Positions 12,301-27,300 of a stretch of DNA of 64,000 nucleotides are shown piece after piece. The notes under the pieces are model-generated. The model worked only from the letters and a program-made list of their open reading frames with translations, did no database searches and was not told where the DNA came from. The position numbers were made by a program, and so were the translations under genes. Every line of letters starts with the position of its first letter. Position 1 is the stretch's first letter. The DNA is from Progne subis subis (Eukaryota; Chordata; Aves; Passeriformes; Hirundinidae): assembly GCA_022316685.1 (NCBI GenBank), contig JAKJHU010000155.1, positions 372,001 through 436,000 on the forward strand, read 5' to 3'.

Positions 12301-13893
12301 ATCTGGAAAGTGCAGGTACAATAATTAACTTTAACAGCATAATCAACACATAGGCTACATTGTTATCCAGACATCTCAGCTGACACTAATTCTCCTCTTA
12401 GATATTTGGTGAACTTCTGTGTGGCTGAAAGATCTCATGGTCTAGAAAAGAGAAGAGAATGCCTTTTTAAAGATTTTATTTTTTGCTCTGTTGTACAGAT
12501 GGGGGAACTATAACCTAGAAGTTGAATATAATGTGTTAGAGTTTGCTTACAGAAATGGTAGTTAAATTTGAATCTTCTTAGACTCAGTCTAGTACTTTGT
12601 CCAAAAGATGGAAGTTTCACCACCATACTGCTGTTGCACCCCAGGATTTCTACCTGAACTTGAAAGGTACAGGTGAAATCTGCTCCTGAATTAGGTAGAG
12701 TTCCAGAACTGGAGAGTACAGTCCTTTGCATATGTCACTCTGACCATAAATAGGTAGGGAACCATTACGCTACTTAGTGCCTTATAACAAACTGGAATGA
12801 CAGTTTCTTCCATGATTAATAATTTTAGATTTAAACAAAAACCTCCAAAAACCCCAACCAAACGAAGAAAAAAGAAAAGACAGCTCAATGATTTGCTTTG
12901 AGGTGGTTTCTAGCAGCTGTGTGACACCTTGCAGAAAGCAGTTTGCTGGAAGGACTTGCACAGTTAAGTCAGTCTGTGTGCAGTATTATGCTCATTGTTT
13001 GAAACAAATTCTCAGCTATGGTCAAGATTAAATTATAAATGGAAATGTTTCTTACTTTTTTTTTTTTTGTTGAAAATGGTTTTGAAACTTTGAACATATG
13101 AAATAGGTTCTAGTTATGCTGTGTGGCCCCTTGGCATGTATTCCTGAATAATAGCATGTCTCATGTTGTGTGATACCTCTGGTATGACAAGGTCTGCTTG
13201 TACTTATATGTTCTGCCCTTCAACAAACATGTAGCTTTTGAGGGTTAATGGGAAATTACACTGTGAAGCTATGCAAAGCTGAAAGGAACTATGGCAGCAC
13301 AGAGATGTTGCATTTAGGTTAATTGTTTTGTTAACTTCCTTCTCTTTCCTAGGCCGTTTCTTAGCAACATCTGAAGAGATTAAGTCTTTAATGATATTTG
13401 AAAAGATTATAAAGAGCATCCTGAAAAACTACTAATGCTGGAAAAAATTCCAGAGTTTATGTGATTTTGTTGTTTCAGTTTATATTCTTAGTATTTCTCT
13501 CTTGCGTCATTATTGTTTTGATACTGTTTGCATGAAATTGATTTTATGTTACTATAGATGTATCTTTCCAATGTGTGTAATACCGTAGTGTCCTTAGTTA
13601 AGCTCCAGTTTAGAACAAATTTTGAAAGGGTATTTAGCTATTGCCTTATGCTTTCTGAGTATATGTTCTCAGAGATTTAAAAATGCCAGAAATACTCCAG
13701 ATAAATTAAAGCTTGTTATGCTCTTGAGCTTCTGGTAACTGAAATGAATCATAACGTTAATTGCATCAAGTAGTGTGTATTTTCAGCACTTCAGCTGAGG
13801 AGGAAGCAAATAAGTAAGAAAAGCTGGTCTTATTTTCCAGGAATTCCCACTCCTGATTTTTTAGCATATTCAGTTATGCCAGGAATGACCTCA

Positions 13894-13932
<39 letters not shown>

Positions 13933-16900
13933 CCTCTTGTGTACTTACAGAACAAGTTGCTTTAGAGACAGCTCTTGTTTAGAAGAAGTCATATCTCCTG
14001 AAGAGTTAAGCAGTAATACAAGCACTCGGATAATAAAAACATTGCACATACATAGTATCATGACTTAAAGGTGACATCTATTTCCTTCCTTCCTCCTGAA
14101 TTTCTGCCTCTGAGAATTTCAGTGCATATATTTGGTTTTGTGCAGTGATATTATTTGCATTAAATTTTCCTTCAAGACTTTTCAGGTACCAGGACTTGTT
14201 CTTAACAACATTTATAATCAGACCTACAAAGCAGTGGATTGTTTGTTCTCATCAGAGGATTGAAACAAGTAACTTGGTGGCTTATAACAAGACTGTTTTT
14301 ACTATGTTAAATACATATGCAAAATTATTCGGTGTTGTTATGGCTAAATGGAATTAACTGTGATTGCCTAATCTGTTGTAGAGAAATCCACAGAGATTGT
14401 GGATCGACTGTGGGTGTAATCCTTATTATGCCTTGTACTTGTAAGCTGAAGATTTTTGTGACTTGGTCTGGCCATGCTTGCATTGAACATCCACTGCTCA
14501 GCCCTGAATTTGGTTCTGAGCCAAAAGGGCATTCGTTACAAAATTCACTTTAAACATTGGGCATGTGAGTGATGGTGGGATGTGAGCACTCTTAAGTGCT
14601 GCAGGAGGCAGCTTTGGAGGAGCTGTACATGCTGCTACTGATTGGGCTGAGGCTCCAAGCATAACATTGCTGCTGGTGGTTTAGTGATAAGAATTACGAT
14701 ATTCTGTGCAGAGGTATTTACTTAACATCAGGTTATGGGCTGCCTGAAAAATCCTCTGTGAACTTACTCTGTCAGATTCCTTTGTGAAAGCTGACTGTTA
14801 GTTTTTAAATCTGACAGCAAAGAGCGTGGCACCTACCAAATGAGTGTGGCAGGCATGCTGGCTTCCTGTTTCGGGTAATTGCCTGGGATTTCAGAGTTGA
14901 GGATTTTTATTATATTTGCAGAATATGGATTGCATCAGAAAGTTCTATATGAGTAGGGAAATTCTGTTACAATAAACCCGAAACAAACGAATGCCAAGGA
15001 TGATGTCCTGATGTAACACCTCCTGTATGGAAGCTGCAGTATACTGGAGTTCTGTCAGGAAGAAAATTAGTAGAGACAGAAAGCTATAGTAGCACACTGG
15101 CACAAGTATTTGAGCTTTACATGCTGATTTGGACTTGCTGCTTTGTTGTTGCAAGTGGGCCTCAAAAATATGAGCAACCAGTACATCATTATCCCTGATT
15201 TTTCAACAACTATTGAAATATATGAATCATCTCATTTATTTTGCCTAGAACTCCACAGATTTTTGACTATGTTTGCATAAACAGTTAATGTTCCATATTC
15301 CAGTGTGGTTCCAGTGTTTGTTATGGAAAGTACCATTTGTATAAATTAAGGAACTGCTCTTTTGCTATAACCAGACTCCTGGTACTTTATTTTGCCTCTC
15401 TGGCCTGCTAAAACCTGTCTGCAAATTACATTTTGTTCTGTGACTTTCCTGTATAGTGTAGCATTAGTTGGATTATTAAACATATTGCATTGTTCCATGG
15501 AACTGGGCAGTCAGTGAACAGGAAGCCAGAGCTGGAATTTGGTTTGGCAGTGTGAACTGTGCTACCTGGAAAGGAGCACAGCAGCCAAAGAGACAAAGAG
15601 GGAGACTTCCCAAGGAGATTTCAAGTGCTATTTTCTTCTAATTTCTCTGCTCACAGTTTTCTTCCCTTTACCACACCTCTACCCACTCTTCTGGGAAATA
15701 GGGAGAGAGGCTCTTTGCCAGGATCCTTAAGCTATGCAACAGAAAGATTAAGAGAAATACACTTCTACAAGCAATTGTATTCAATAGTGACCTATATATT
15801 TTTATGTACATTTTGAAATGTCTAAAAATTCTATGTTGAAAGTTAATTTATTCTCCAGGAGCAGATTCAAAGGTATTACAGAGGTCAGCCTGTGTAGCAC
15901 AGTGGGACCATGCCTGTCTATTCCCTTTAGGGGAGATTTGTAACTCTAAAAAAGCAAAATAACAGAAATATGGTTCATTGATAGGGACTATTCTATGAAA
16001 GGAGTGTATACTTCCCCACACAGTGTTGAGAATGGTTTTGCAGTTGGGCAGTAGTTTATTGCAGGCTGGGATGAGTGGAGATCTGTCTGCTAGTAGCATT
16101 TCCTGGCGTGATCTGGTACTGCTGACACCTCAAGAGGGGCCTGGGGAGGCAATTGCCGAGTGTGAGATGGACTGCTTCAGGAGGAGGGAGGAAGGATGGG
16201 CTGAAGTAAAGTTACACAGTTGTTGCGATCTTGAGCCTATGACTGAGCTGCACGGACTCATCCTTCCCTGAGGGGACACAGGTGCGCAGAGCTATTTTTC
16301 TTTAATCACTCACATAAATTAAATTTATTCCTTTGCATTAAAATAATTAAATAAAGCTACGCCCAATTTTTTTTAGTGCCAGATAATATCTTTAAACCTT
16401 TGGCTCACCATTTAGCTATCAGCTGCAAGGTATTTTCCAGGGTGTGCTTAACCAATTTTACCATTGTCCTGAAAAGTGTTCTAGGCAGAGAAATCCCCTG
16501 ATAGCAATCAATATTCATGCGTACTTTTAATCACTATATCCACTGGGAATAATCATTTCCGGGCCTCTCCTGAAGTCCACCTGCCCCACACTAAGATGAA
16601 AGGGCCTTCCACACTGTGTATCAAGTGGCATAGGCTTTGTGCTTACCAGGATATTAAACACAAATTAAAACGGTTTGGAGAATATTGATGTGGGTCTGAG
16701 GTTGGCCAGTTGCTGGTGAGGGGGTGATTCTGCCAAGTCTGGAGCAGATTGGCAAGGAGCAAGACCAGCCCTTGCCTTTCCTATGTTCCCTAAGGGTTTT
16801 CTCCTGCTCTTTTTAGGGCACGACACTACTTGCAAAGGTGCAGTAGGATACGTGTTTGGGATGGAGGTGTGTGGTTTGGGAACAGGGTTTGTGAGCTTTC

Positions 16901-17727
16901 CAGGTTAGGAATGATTTTCCTGGGTTCGTTGTAACTTGTCTTCTGATTGTTGAACTCGTAGATTTGGAAAGTCTACTGCTTGCTAGCTGGCACATCACCT
17001 CAGACTCGGCTCTTTGTTGCTCCAGTTTGGTTTCTAGCCAAAAACATCAAAGGGGCTCAGTGGTAAATCTCTGCTGCTTCCTCCCTGGCAAATGCTTGTT
17101 TTGTACAATCTGGCCCCCAGTAGAAGCAGCAAAACAGTTTGTGTTGCACCAAAGAATCTTGTAAGTGAGTGTCATTCTGTGGTGGGGTATTGGCAGATCC
17201 ACCTTTTCTGAAATTCTCCTGTGTTTGGCCGAGGTGGTTATCTGAGACGGGCTGTTGAGCAGCATAAATCTCTTTTGGCATTCAGACCTGTTCCCCACCT
17301 GCCACATTCACTGATGCTTGTTTGGAAAACAGATTTACTTTGATTTGCACCTCTGCAACAGCCCCATTGAAACAGCATTGACAATCTGTGTAGGAAAGAT
17401 GGCTCAGAACAGAGATCAGGAACTCCTCTGGAGTAAGCATTTTCAGTGAAACTGATTCACAACTCCTTATCTTCCTTCAAGACCAAAATCTCAGGGGATT
17501 CTAAAAGAGTCAGCGCTGTTAATGACTAACTCCATGTAGCCAGGAAGGAAAGTGGGATTTAGGTGATGAATTTTGCTATCCATTTCTGGGAGAAAGAAAC
17601 CTCCACTCTCTAACTGAGGAAGCAAATGCTTGATATCTTGTGTAAGGCACACAGCTGGGCTTGTCTGGCTCTGGGCTTTGTGGGCCCCTTATATTCTAAC
17701 TTCTGTCTCTTACTGTCTTATCTGCAG
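8979..17727 (+). other. CSTPP1: CSTPP1 intron 1
   Basis: The intron is 8.7 kb, phase 1, with donor GTGAGG and acceptor 'ttactgtcttatctgcag'. Its first 390 bp belong to the CpG island and the rest is AT-rich and unremarkable. I recognise no nested gene, RNA gene or large transposon; the only obvious repeat is a poly-A tract near 13900. Short open frames, for example 11884-12183 and 16023-16271, lack any recognisable domain. Confidence 0.9.
13900..13927 (+). repeat. poly-A homopolymer tract
   Basis: An uninterrupted run of 28 A lies in intron 1. No recognisable retroposed gene body precedes it. Confidence 0.9.
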
Positions 17728-17830
17728 CTCAGCGACATGTCCTCACATACATGGAGGATGCAGTGAGCCAGCTGCTGGAGAACAGAGAAGATATTAGTCA
17801 GTATGGCATTGCCAGGTTCTTCACTGAATA
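17728..17830 (+). CDS. CSTPP1: CSTPP1 exon 2 (residues 16-50)
   Basis: The exon is 103 nt, entering in phase 1 and leaving in phase 2. It encodes residues matching QRHVLTYMEDAV, LLENREDISQYG and IARFFTEY of the human protein, with only a Cys-to-Ser type difference that I can see from memory. The acceptor has a long pyrimidine tract ending CAG and the donor is the perfect GTAAGT. The helical pattern followed by aromatic FFTEYF resembles an RIIa/DPY-30-like dimerisation helix pair; that is inference from pattern only. If intron 2 is retained, the frame stops at once because GAA is followed by TAG across the donor. Skipping this exon would shift the frame, as 103 is not a multiple of three. Confidence 0.96.
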
Positions 17831-20800
17831 GTAAGTACATCAGGATGCTGCCAATAGGGCCAGCCTGAGGGGGGCCTTTTGGAAAATGGAGCGGGACACG
17901 TGCTGGTTATGTTGTGAATGATGGATTTTACTGGGTTAGCCAAGGGCTCCCTGGGTGTGTTTTGGAAATATTACGTGGGTTTTGTACCATTTAGTACCTC
18001 TTCTATGACAAACGTTCGTGTGAAGCAGTCACTCTACGGAAGTGTGCTTTTAAAAACATGGAAAACCAAATTCTGCTTGTCTTGGTCAGGGCTGTTAGTA
18101 TCAAATTGCTTGAGAAATACTGAAGCAAACTGTTTCACAGACTGCTTCTGGTTTCAGCAGCACTCATTCTTCCTTTTTCTGAGTATGAATTTGAACTGTT
18201 TGTCTCCTTGTGTGATTGTTTTACTGTTGAATACTTTAGTAGGATGCCTCTTCTTCCCTTAAAACCTGCATAAGTCCTTAAATACTGCATGTGAGCACTA
18301 CCTCTTCTTACTAATTTACAAAAAAATTCTTGAAGGAAAAGCTTGGTGCTTTCTGTCCACAGAAAGTAATGCTGACATTAGTCAGCTGAGCAAATAGTCA
18401 GTAAACAAGAGCTTAAGAAAGATGAAGAGCAGGATTACAATGACCTCCACGCAGCGACAGGATTTCTTTACCAGAGTTGAAGGCAAGGTGGCTTTGAAAT
18501 ACCCAGCTGAAATTGTCATTCAGGCATTTATACAGATTAGATTTAGTTTGCATCTAATTTCAAACTGACACCTCTGTGCCTCTTCAGAACTTCTGATCAC
18601 AAATACTTCAAAACTTAAGAGGTGAGCAAGAGGTTGTTCACGCAGTGAAACTGTTTGAAATCATTCTCTGTAGTATTTCTTCATCTTGACACGATAACCA
18701 TTTTCTTTTCACTTCCTGTTGCTCTTCTACCTTTAAAAGAATAAGTAGTGATTCAGGACCATTATAATGAACAAAACTGTCATCGTAGAGCAAAACCCTC
18801 AGATTGACTTAATTGCTGGAGATCTTGTTTTTCCCATTTATTTTCAGAGATGTGATTTTTACGATGGTTTTCTTGTTCACAGGGAGTGTTTTGTGGAGTT
18901 TCTGATTTCATGAAAGACAGGAAAAGGCTGCATGTTCATTCATTCCATAATATAGAACTAGTAGTTATCTTTTCTTTCTTTTTTCTTTTATAAAATATCT
19001 GGGGTTTAGCAGATGAAACCGTGTCCCCATACCAAAGCAGAAACAAGCTTAGTAATTTTGAGAGCTGTGAAGACTTGAAATGTGGGATTCTTCATTTAAA
19101 GTGGAGAATAAATGATAGCCCATATGGGTGTAGAATGCAAAGTTTCATATTATGAAAATGTCATATGTTCTGGCTCCCAGGGCTTAGTGGTGAGCCCTCA
19201 CTGCCCAAAAGATTTCTGTTCATCCACTCAACTATCAACATTTGTCCTGGCTGTGCTTTGAAGGCTATGCTTCTCTCTCAAGCAAATAAACTTGATCTTT
19301 AGTCTCAGCATCTTCAAATTCAAAGATAACTTATGAGATTCTAGAAGGTTTGTGGGCACTCCCCCAGTGTTTTCCTTAATCCATGTTTTTCTGAAGGAGA
19401 GGATTGGAATGTGCATGTTTTGAAGTATGATGCAGTGATTTGAGATGAAGGGACTTGGTATTAGGATGACCAGTTTTTAAAATTGCCCTTTTCTTATTTA
19501 TGCTGACATAAAATTAGAGACCAAGCTCAGGGTTTAGAAAGCTATCAGGCAGGCCCAAACAAGTAACTTTTAAAAAAGTGTTTATGGAGCAAAAAAACCA
19601 CCCCAAAACAAAAAAAACTTTATACTTCTGTAACTTTTCAGAATTTGAAATTAGTCTGTCAAGAACAGGTGTTGGCTATTCTTCAAACTCCTCTCAGAGG
19701 GCATACTTCTCAATACGTTGGTTCCATGGACCTCTCCGCTGGATTCACTGCTGAAGAGCAACCTGATGGCATTTCCATCATGCATTGCAATGCCCCACTT
19801 TACCCTAAGTCAATTCAAGTCCTTGAGCCTGTTGCAACTTTTTTTTTTTTTTTTTAAATTAAGAAAATTTTGTTGGGACTTAGCATGCTCCAGTGAGATT
19901 TCAGAATTGAAAATTATGTGCTCATTTAGCTCTGTATGGATCAAGCAGTAAGTGTTTTGCTGGCAATGAGTATTTCCTATTGTCTCTAAGAAATGGAATT
20001 GGGTATGTATTTCACTGCTATCCACCATCTAGCACTGTGACTGCTGATTGCAGAGGGCTGACCTTAATCTCTACAGAATCTCTTCCAGAATACTTTTAGT
20101 CTACAAGGATAGTTTTTTCTCCCACTTTATGCCAATGTTCATTTGTCCCAATCATGTGGACATCTGCTTTCAATCTTGGGAATACCTTGAGGCTTCCCTC
20201 ATCTGGCTCACTCCTGACCCTTACAGGAATAGGGATCAATCACCCCTCTGCCAATTAATCCACATCTTTTAGTTAAACAAGTAAAATTATGCCTGTCTTA
20301 GGACTAATCCTGATTTTATAGATATGCTGAAATGCTACTGGTGTTTGTTCATTACAAGCCTGAGAAATCTCAGCTCTGCTCTTGAATCTCCATGAAATGC
20401 AGACTCTAGAAAACCCTCTGTGTAATTACACACTAATGCTGCTTTGCTTTTTCCAGCCTAATGTCTGTGCCAACATATCTTAAAGTAACATATTCCCCTA
20501 TACATTATTTATCATCCTGTTTTCTTGATCTTTCCTATACTGAAGAAAAACAGGGCCCCCATGCTAATGCATTTGATCACGCATAGGGAATGTGCATAGC
20601 ATCCCACTTTATATTTTCTGGGCTCTTAAAAGAAGTCTGTGTGTCTTTATTTTCATTTCAGCTTAAAGAACAGCAAAACAAAATGGATGAAGAGACTTCC
20701 TACTAATATGTTTTACTTTTCTTGTAGGCTAGCTCTTTGCCTGAAGCTTTCTCTTCCAGCATGCAGATTGACGTGCTGCTCTCTTCAATACTCTTTGGAA

Positions 20801-20910
20801 AGCTCAGAAATAATAACCAGTAACTTACCTTAGTTAGGAAACTGTTTTTTCTGTAACTTTGTTTGTTTGATAAATCAAACACAAGTGAACTGGAGACACA
20901 GGAATGAGCT

Positions 20911-20912
20911 TC

Positions 20913-20943
<31 letters not shown>
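20911..20943 (+). repeat. poly-T-rich tract
   Basis: A T run interrupted by single C residues. It is low complexity in intron 2 with no attached element that I recognise. Confidence 0.8.
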
Positions 20944-20945
<2 letters not shown>

Positions 20946-23900
20946 GTCTATATTCTTGTTGCAAAACACTTCTTTTTTGTTTCTGGTGAAATGTCTCCTA
21001 ATCACTTGCCAGCTGCAGCATGACTGAGAAAAACATCTTGCTTTTAGCTTGCAGATACAGCTCTGCTTCCACTGGACTCTGCAAACTGTCTGAGGTTCCC
21101 TTTTTCTGTAAAAGATGTTTCTGCTGGCTCTCTAGCTTGAACACCCCTGCTGTATCTTGTGTGGCAGTTTAACAGTATTTATCTGAGAAGGCATCTGTGA
21201 TGTGTGTGACAAGGTTGAGGGTCAGATACTGCTTTTAGCTCTGTTGTATGCCTGGCAATTCAAAATACCAGCTCTGCACTGTGTAGAGCCCTGTTTTACA
21301 GAAAGGAGCATTTGCTTTGTTCCTAGTAACAAGACTGCCAATGCTATATAGTGTGGGATCCTTGGGAAGGAAGATGTTATCATAGTGAGAAGTATCAACT
21401 TCTAGCAATGAAAGCACCTCATTTTCTCTTGCTGTCTGGATTGGCTGGAACAATTTGTTCAACTCTTTCCTTAGGGACAAATATGATACTGCTCCCTTGG
21501 CTTTCTCTGGCAGTAGACACCGGCTTTGGTATCAGACAAACTTTTGGCTTGTTCAGTCCTTTCTTGCTGTACAACATTACAGAAATAAATCTGTAAACAA
21601 TGTCCTCCTCTTTAAAAAAGTCTCAATATCCTTGGGGGAGGAGGGTAGGGGGGGAAGGGCCAGGAACAAGACAGATGGGATGCCCATGAGAACTAAACCA
21701 CTCACTGTAGGCAACCTTAATTGGCGACTGGAAATAAGCTGAATTATCTGATTGTGAAAAGGAGAGATTCTTAGAGCTAGCTTAGAGCCATCAATTTTCT
21801 TTTTTCTTTGCATCTGTGTATGTAGGGCTTATCACTGCCATCATCTTGCTGTCATCTGCTCTGCATCTTTCCTCTTTTCAGAGTAACTTGTTTTGTCTTG
21901 TTTGCAAGGATAGTGTAAAGCTCTTCAAGACAGAAATGATAGTGTACTGCGTGTACTTTACAGCACCTTGCATTGTACAATGTCGACTCTGTGCTTTGTA
22001 CAATTACAAAACAGTAGTGAGAAGGTCCTTAGGGCTCTGACAAGTTGTGCCAGATTCCCTTTCTTAGAGATGAAGCCATTCATTAGAATTTCTCAGTACA
22101 ACTGTTTGAGGGAGGGGCATTGGTTGTTGGGTATTTTTAGGGTTAGTTCTTTGTGTTTTGGGCAAAGCAGTAGTATTTGTGAGGTATTAATACTTTTAGG
22201 ATATTACCTAAAATATCTATATTCTCTCTGATATAATCTTCCAAGCAATTGCAAAAAAACCCACAACATTTCATGTATTTTGTAAATACTGTCCTGATTC
22301 CTACATGTCTTCCGCTCTGGAGAGAAAAAGCTAAAATTATCCCACTCGATGCAAGACTGCACTGAGCCATGTGATCGGTATCAAGCTGCTGCTGTCAATG
22401 ACCTAGCTGTGCAGCAGCCCTTTGGGCTGAAAATCTCAGAGATAATGTGCTTGATGGTTCCTGACAGGCTTTTACTCAGGATTCCTTGATCCCTAGGGCA
22501 CTGCGTAGCACTGCTGTCTGCCTCTCCTTTGCTCTTCAGTTATCAGTGCAAAGAGTGAATATGTGAACTCAGACACAGCGGTTGTGCCAGAAGTTCTGAG
22601 GAGGTTTTGCAGCTAATGTGAATAAGTAGCTGTGAAAGAAACATTTTGAAAGTGTCTGTCAACAGAGCACATGGATTTGCAGGACTGAATTTGTTGATAA
22701 ATCTTTCTGGGGAACTACAGTAATTGCATATTTCTCCACTAAGACTGTTGCTAATGGACACAAAGCCTTTCTGTTAGTCCCTTTGTTGCCTTCCAGTCTC
22801 ACCTCTACAGAGGAGCATTGTCAGAAGGGCAAACTCCCTTTCTTGTAATTGAATTTCTCCAGCCCACCTTAGAAATGGGATTTCAATGCCTCTTGCTCAC
22901 TGTGCATGGGGTATGTGTTTTGTATGAGAGCTATGGAAGATCTGGGTAACTGAGATAACTCTATTTAAGATTTAAATTATGTGGATTTTGTCTGGAACCT
23001 GTAGATCTATCACCCAATGTTTTTAATTATAGGATTGCTTTATGGCAGAAACAGCACTGGCATTTTGATATGACAGCCAGGATCTATGAACTCCTGATTT
23101 TCCCAGAGTTGTTTCTCTGTAACAAACATTGCAACAAGTTCCAACCTGACAAATACGCTGATAAGGGATAACTGCTATTGAGTAAACAGCTGGGAAAAAT
23201 GCATATATTAATTTCAATAACACAATTCCCACTGTAGTTTGTACATGTTTCCAATATATTAGACAATGTAGCACTTTCTTACCTTGTTCTTGAGAATCTT
23301 ACAGATGAGTGGATACTCAGATGTGTCTCTTGCAAAGAAATATGGGGGGGGTGGGGCATAAGGTAAATAATCTTTTTGGTAAACAGGATTACCTTGGAAG
23401 AATTGTAGAAAAGCAGTAACAGAATCGAACTTAAAGCATTTACCAGTGATGCTCTGTGTGGTAATATACTCCACATAAGAAACTTCTCATACTGTTTTGG
23501 TGACAGAATAATCTGCAGGATTTGCCAAAGCATATGAATGTTAGCACTTGGTATCAGCATCTTGTCAGCACAGGATAGTTATCCATGATAACACTGACTT
23601 GCACCATGCTCTTGCTCTTTGAAGATAGGTAATCACAATTTCCATGTGCAGTGTGATCCGATTATGATGCTTCTAGTATGGATTCACTGGAGTAACAGTG
23701 CCATCTTTGCCCACTTCTTTCCTATTCCTTTACATCATGGAAATTACATATTCACTTGTGGTCTTTTTTACAATAGCAGCAGTGGGAGTTGGTTGACTAC
23801 TTTATGGAGACCTTATGTAATTGGGTATATTTTATTTGTTCTTACAGCCTTGAAGGTTGAAATGCAACAAATCTGCCAGGGAATTGAGCTTCCTTTAGGT

Positions 23901-24224
23901 TAAAGCCAACTAATAAGTGGTGTGGATAGCTAATAAACCTGGAAAGAATTTCCCAAAAGCCAGAGTCCAGGAATGTGGCAAATGGTACAAGCATCAAGAC
24001 AATATATTACCTGAGTTAACTGTGTTTGTGCTTTTTCTCTGTGCTAGAGTTGAATGTACTGTCCTCTCTCTAGCTTTAATTTTTAACTCTAGTAAAACTC
24101 TTGTTTAGGCTTCCAATTTTTTTATTGCTTTTCATTATAGTTGCTGATATTATTAGTACAATTTGGAGAAGTATATGATGCCAGCTGGGAGTTAAAATCA
24201 GATTTTTGTGACTTCAAATGCATG

Positions 24225-24330
24225 AACTTGTACAGACTGGGGGATGAACAGATTGAGAGCAGCCCTGCCAAGAAGGCCTTGGGATACTGGTGGATGAGAG
24301 GCTGGACACAAGCCGGCAACGTGCATCACA
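24225..24330 (+). mobile_element. CR1 retroposon internal fragment
   Basis: The segment contains 'gagagcagccctgccaagaa', 'ggatactggtggatgagagg' and 'ctggacacaagccggcaacg', which match the region just after the reverse-transcriptase core of avian CR1 (the frame reading roughly ESSPAKKALGYWWMRGWTQA). It is in sense orientation, truncated at both ends, and its edges are approximate. The open frame 24141-24509 that crosses it is not a gene. Confidence 0.75.
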
Positions 24331-27300
24331 CCCTTTCTGGGGTGTCACAGAGCCTTCTGTTTAGTTTTACTTTTTCTATCCATCTGCTATTTTTTTGTAT
24401 CTGTGATATTGGCTATTTCCTGCCCTGTTCTTGCATTTCTTATCATGCATCTCAGCTGTGGTTTTGTTTGTATCTTGCAGAAGTGAAAGGGCCCTCAAGT
24501 CAGAATTGAGGAGCTCTGGAAATCTTACATTGCCATCTTCCACTGAGGAAAAGTCTGTAGCAGAGTTTGCCATGATGCAAATTAGATGTTCAATGCTGAT
24601 ATAACTGTTTGACAAGCAACTTTCTCCATTATTCTGGAAAATTGTTCAGTTGTGTTTGCGGAGTCACTGTTGGAATATATAGGAAAAGATGAGAAAGATA
24701 AATAGTGATATATCCACCACAGATGTAGTGGGACTACTCAGTCTTTTGCATCAGATCTGCAATGTGTATATAAAGCAGTAATCTCACTTCATGCTTGGTC
24801 ACATGCTGGAAAGATTGGATTTCCGGCAGTTTCTCTAAGTCTTTTGAAGAAAATTATTTTTAATGAGAAATGAGGAACTGGAATTCAATAGAAATGCACA
24901 CATGAATAGTAGCTGTGGAGAAACATAGCAGCATAGCAAGTTTGGTGTTTTTACCCATATTATATGTGGGGGTTTTAAAATTATTCTTAAGAATGAAAGG
25001 CATCGTTTTATACTTTTCTGTTAGCAATATTTCCTTTTTAACATACTATTTTCTCCAATTAAGCTTTTGAGGTCTCAAGCAATAAGAGTACCACTGTTGG
25101 ATACATGGTAACTTCCTGAATAGCTGTACCTCCCTGTATTACTGACTCACATGGTTTAGTTCTTTTAATGAAGTACTTTGGCATGGGTCTAAGCTATTTT
25201 ATGGATATAGGAGATCAGTGTTAGAGTTCTTGGCTTCCATCTGTCTAAACCTATAAGACTCTCTATTAAATTAGAATCAAGTAGTGTAAGTTTGAGGAAC
25301 ACTTTATATTTTCCCAGAAATATCTTTAAGAAAAGATGGATCAGAATTGAAGTTGGGGTTTATATTTTTTTCTTGTTGGTTTGAGATTTTTCCCAGTTTT
25401 GTGTTGTTGGAACGACTTTTGTGCTTATTCTTAGGCTGAAAACTGTTGAGGAGTCACAGAAAACTTTGAGGAACATTTCTAATTGCTTTGCTAAGAATAT
25501 ATGTGTTGACTTGTGGACAAGGCAAAAAAGTGGAATTTTTTCCCTAAATTAGATATCCCAAACTGTAAAAATCAGCAAATATTTGCAGCAATGGGATCTG
25601 ATAAGATCCCATAATCAGATTCCTTATCCTTTACAGGATAAAATCCCTTAACTATGTCTGCATCTCCATGAATATCAGACACTAGAAGTCTTGCAAGCCT
25701 GAAAAATGCATTTTTAAAATATGGTTTGTCTTCTTTTTCTTTAAAACCAAAACTAAACAATAGCAAAAAAAGGCAAAAAGTCTAGTTTCTAGAAATCTGC
25801 ATGTCTTCAGAGAACCTGAGATTTTCTGTGCAGTGCTGTGTTGAAACCATACAGATCCCAGAATACATTAGCTTTAGTGACTTGCAATAACCACGTCCTG
25901 CAAATTTAATGCTATTGTGTATCTTCAAGTGAATTAAACACACTGTAGCTGGTCAACACTGTAGCCAAGCAGTTATATTGAGCACAAAGTGGTTTAGCTA
26001 AGCAATCTCCAAACGCAGAGTTAGCATTAATGTCAAATGATGTAACTTCATCTATATTAAGGAATTTTGGCAAGGTTCATTTGTTGCCATGATGAAAATA
26101 TTGGAAGCTGCTCAGTCTTTGATGTACTATAGTTCTTGCCAAGGCAACTGAATAGGTGAGAGAGGACCAGTTGTAAATTTTTTCTTCTGAAATTCTCCAG
26201 TCAAACCAAGCCTGAAATGAGCAAAAAGAGAATCTGTTTGCATGGCACCAGTATTGAATCTCTTTGGAATAGGTATTCAGTTATATTTCAGTATTTCTTG
26301 TGTCATCACAGCCATAACATGATTGGGCTGCTACCTTTTAAAATAATTAAAAGTCTAGTTTATAAAGCATGGAACTGTCTTACAACAGGGGAATTCAAAA
26401 TGGAGCAAGCAGACCCTTACTCTTACTTGTACTTTGGCCTCAACTTTCTGAGAAGTCAAGTTTGCCTTTACTTGGCATTTTACTTTCATCTCAGGAGTTC
26501 TAGGTGTGTACAGTTCCTCAATAACATTCAAATCCATACTGGTCCTTTGGTGGATATTTATGCTTTGGTACCAAAATCCATCTCCAGCTGAGGTCAATTC
26601 CATAGCTACTTTCTGAACGGTTGGACAAGAGGAAATCAGAATGTTACCTTGTGTGGCTTGTGTTTTTAATCTTTGTGCCGTCGTCTCACCCTTGCCACAG
26701 GTTCACGGTATGATTTCTGTGGCATCTTGAAGATAGTGAATGAATTCCACAGCACAACAGGGAGGACAGAAATACTTGTTGGTTAATAAAGGAAGCCAAA
26801 GAATGGAGATTATGGCTTTATGATAATGAAGAGAGGTCTTGCATCTCCCATACCTTCAGAATATAGAGTGTTATAGAGCAGTTCAGCGGGAATTTTCTTC
26901 TTGCCCCAAAATGTCAAGTTGGACCAGTTTGAACAAATACTAAATAGGTTAGCTGGAGAGTTATCAGTTTTCCTTGTGTAGTTATAATTCTGGACTGGTT
27001 TATTATTTATGTATTTAGTTTAGTTTTAGGCAGAAAAAGGCAGGGTTTTTTTGAGGGAAGCTAGGTAGCAACTTGCAGTGATCACCATAAAAGCTGGGTA
27101 TAATGGTGTTCATGCAGCTGTTCCTGTGGTGTACAATTTACACAGTTTCCTACTGTAAAAACTAAATCTCTGTTTATGCCAGCACAACCTCTCCAGACTT
27201 GCTGAAACACCCTGTAGTCTGAGATTGCACCTGATCAGACTGAAAGAGCTGGTCATGGGTGATAGATGCTTATCTGTGAAGGCTTCTTTCCTTTTCCCTT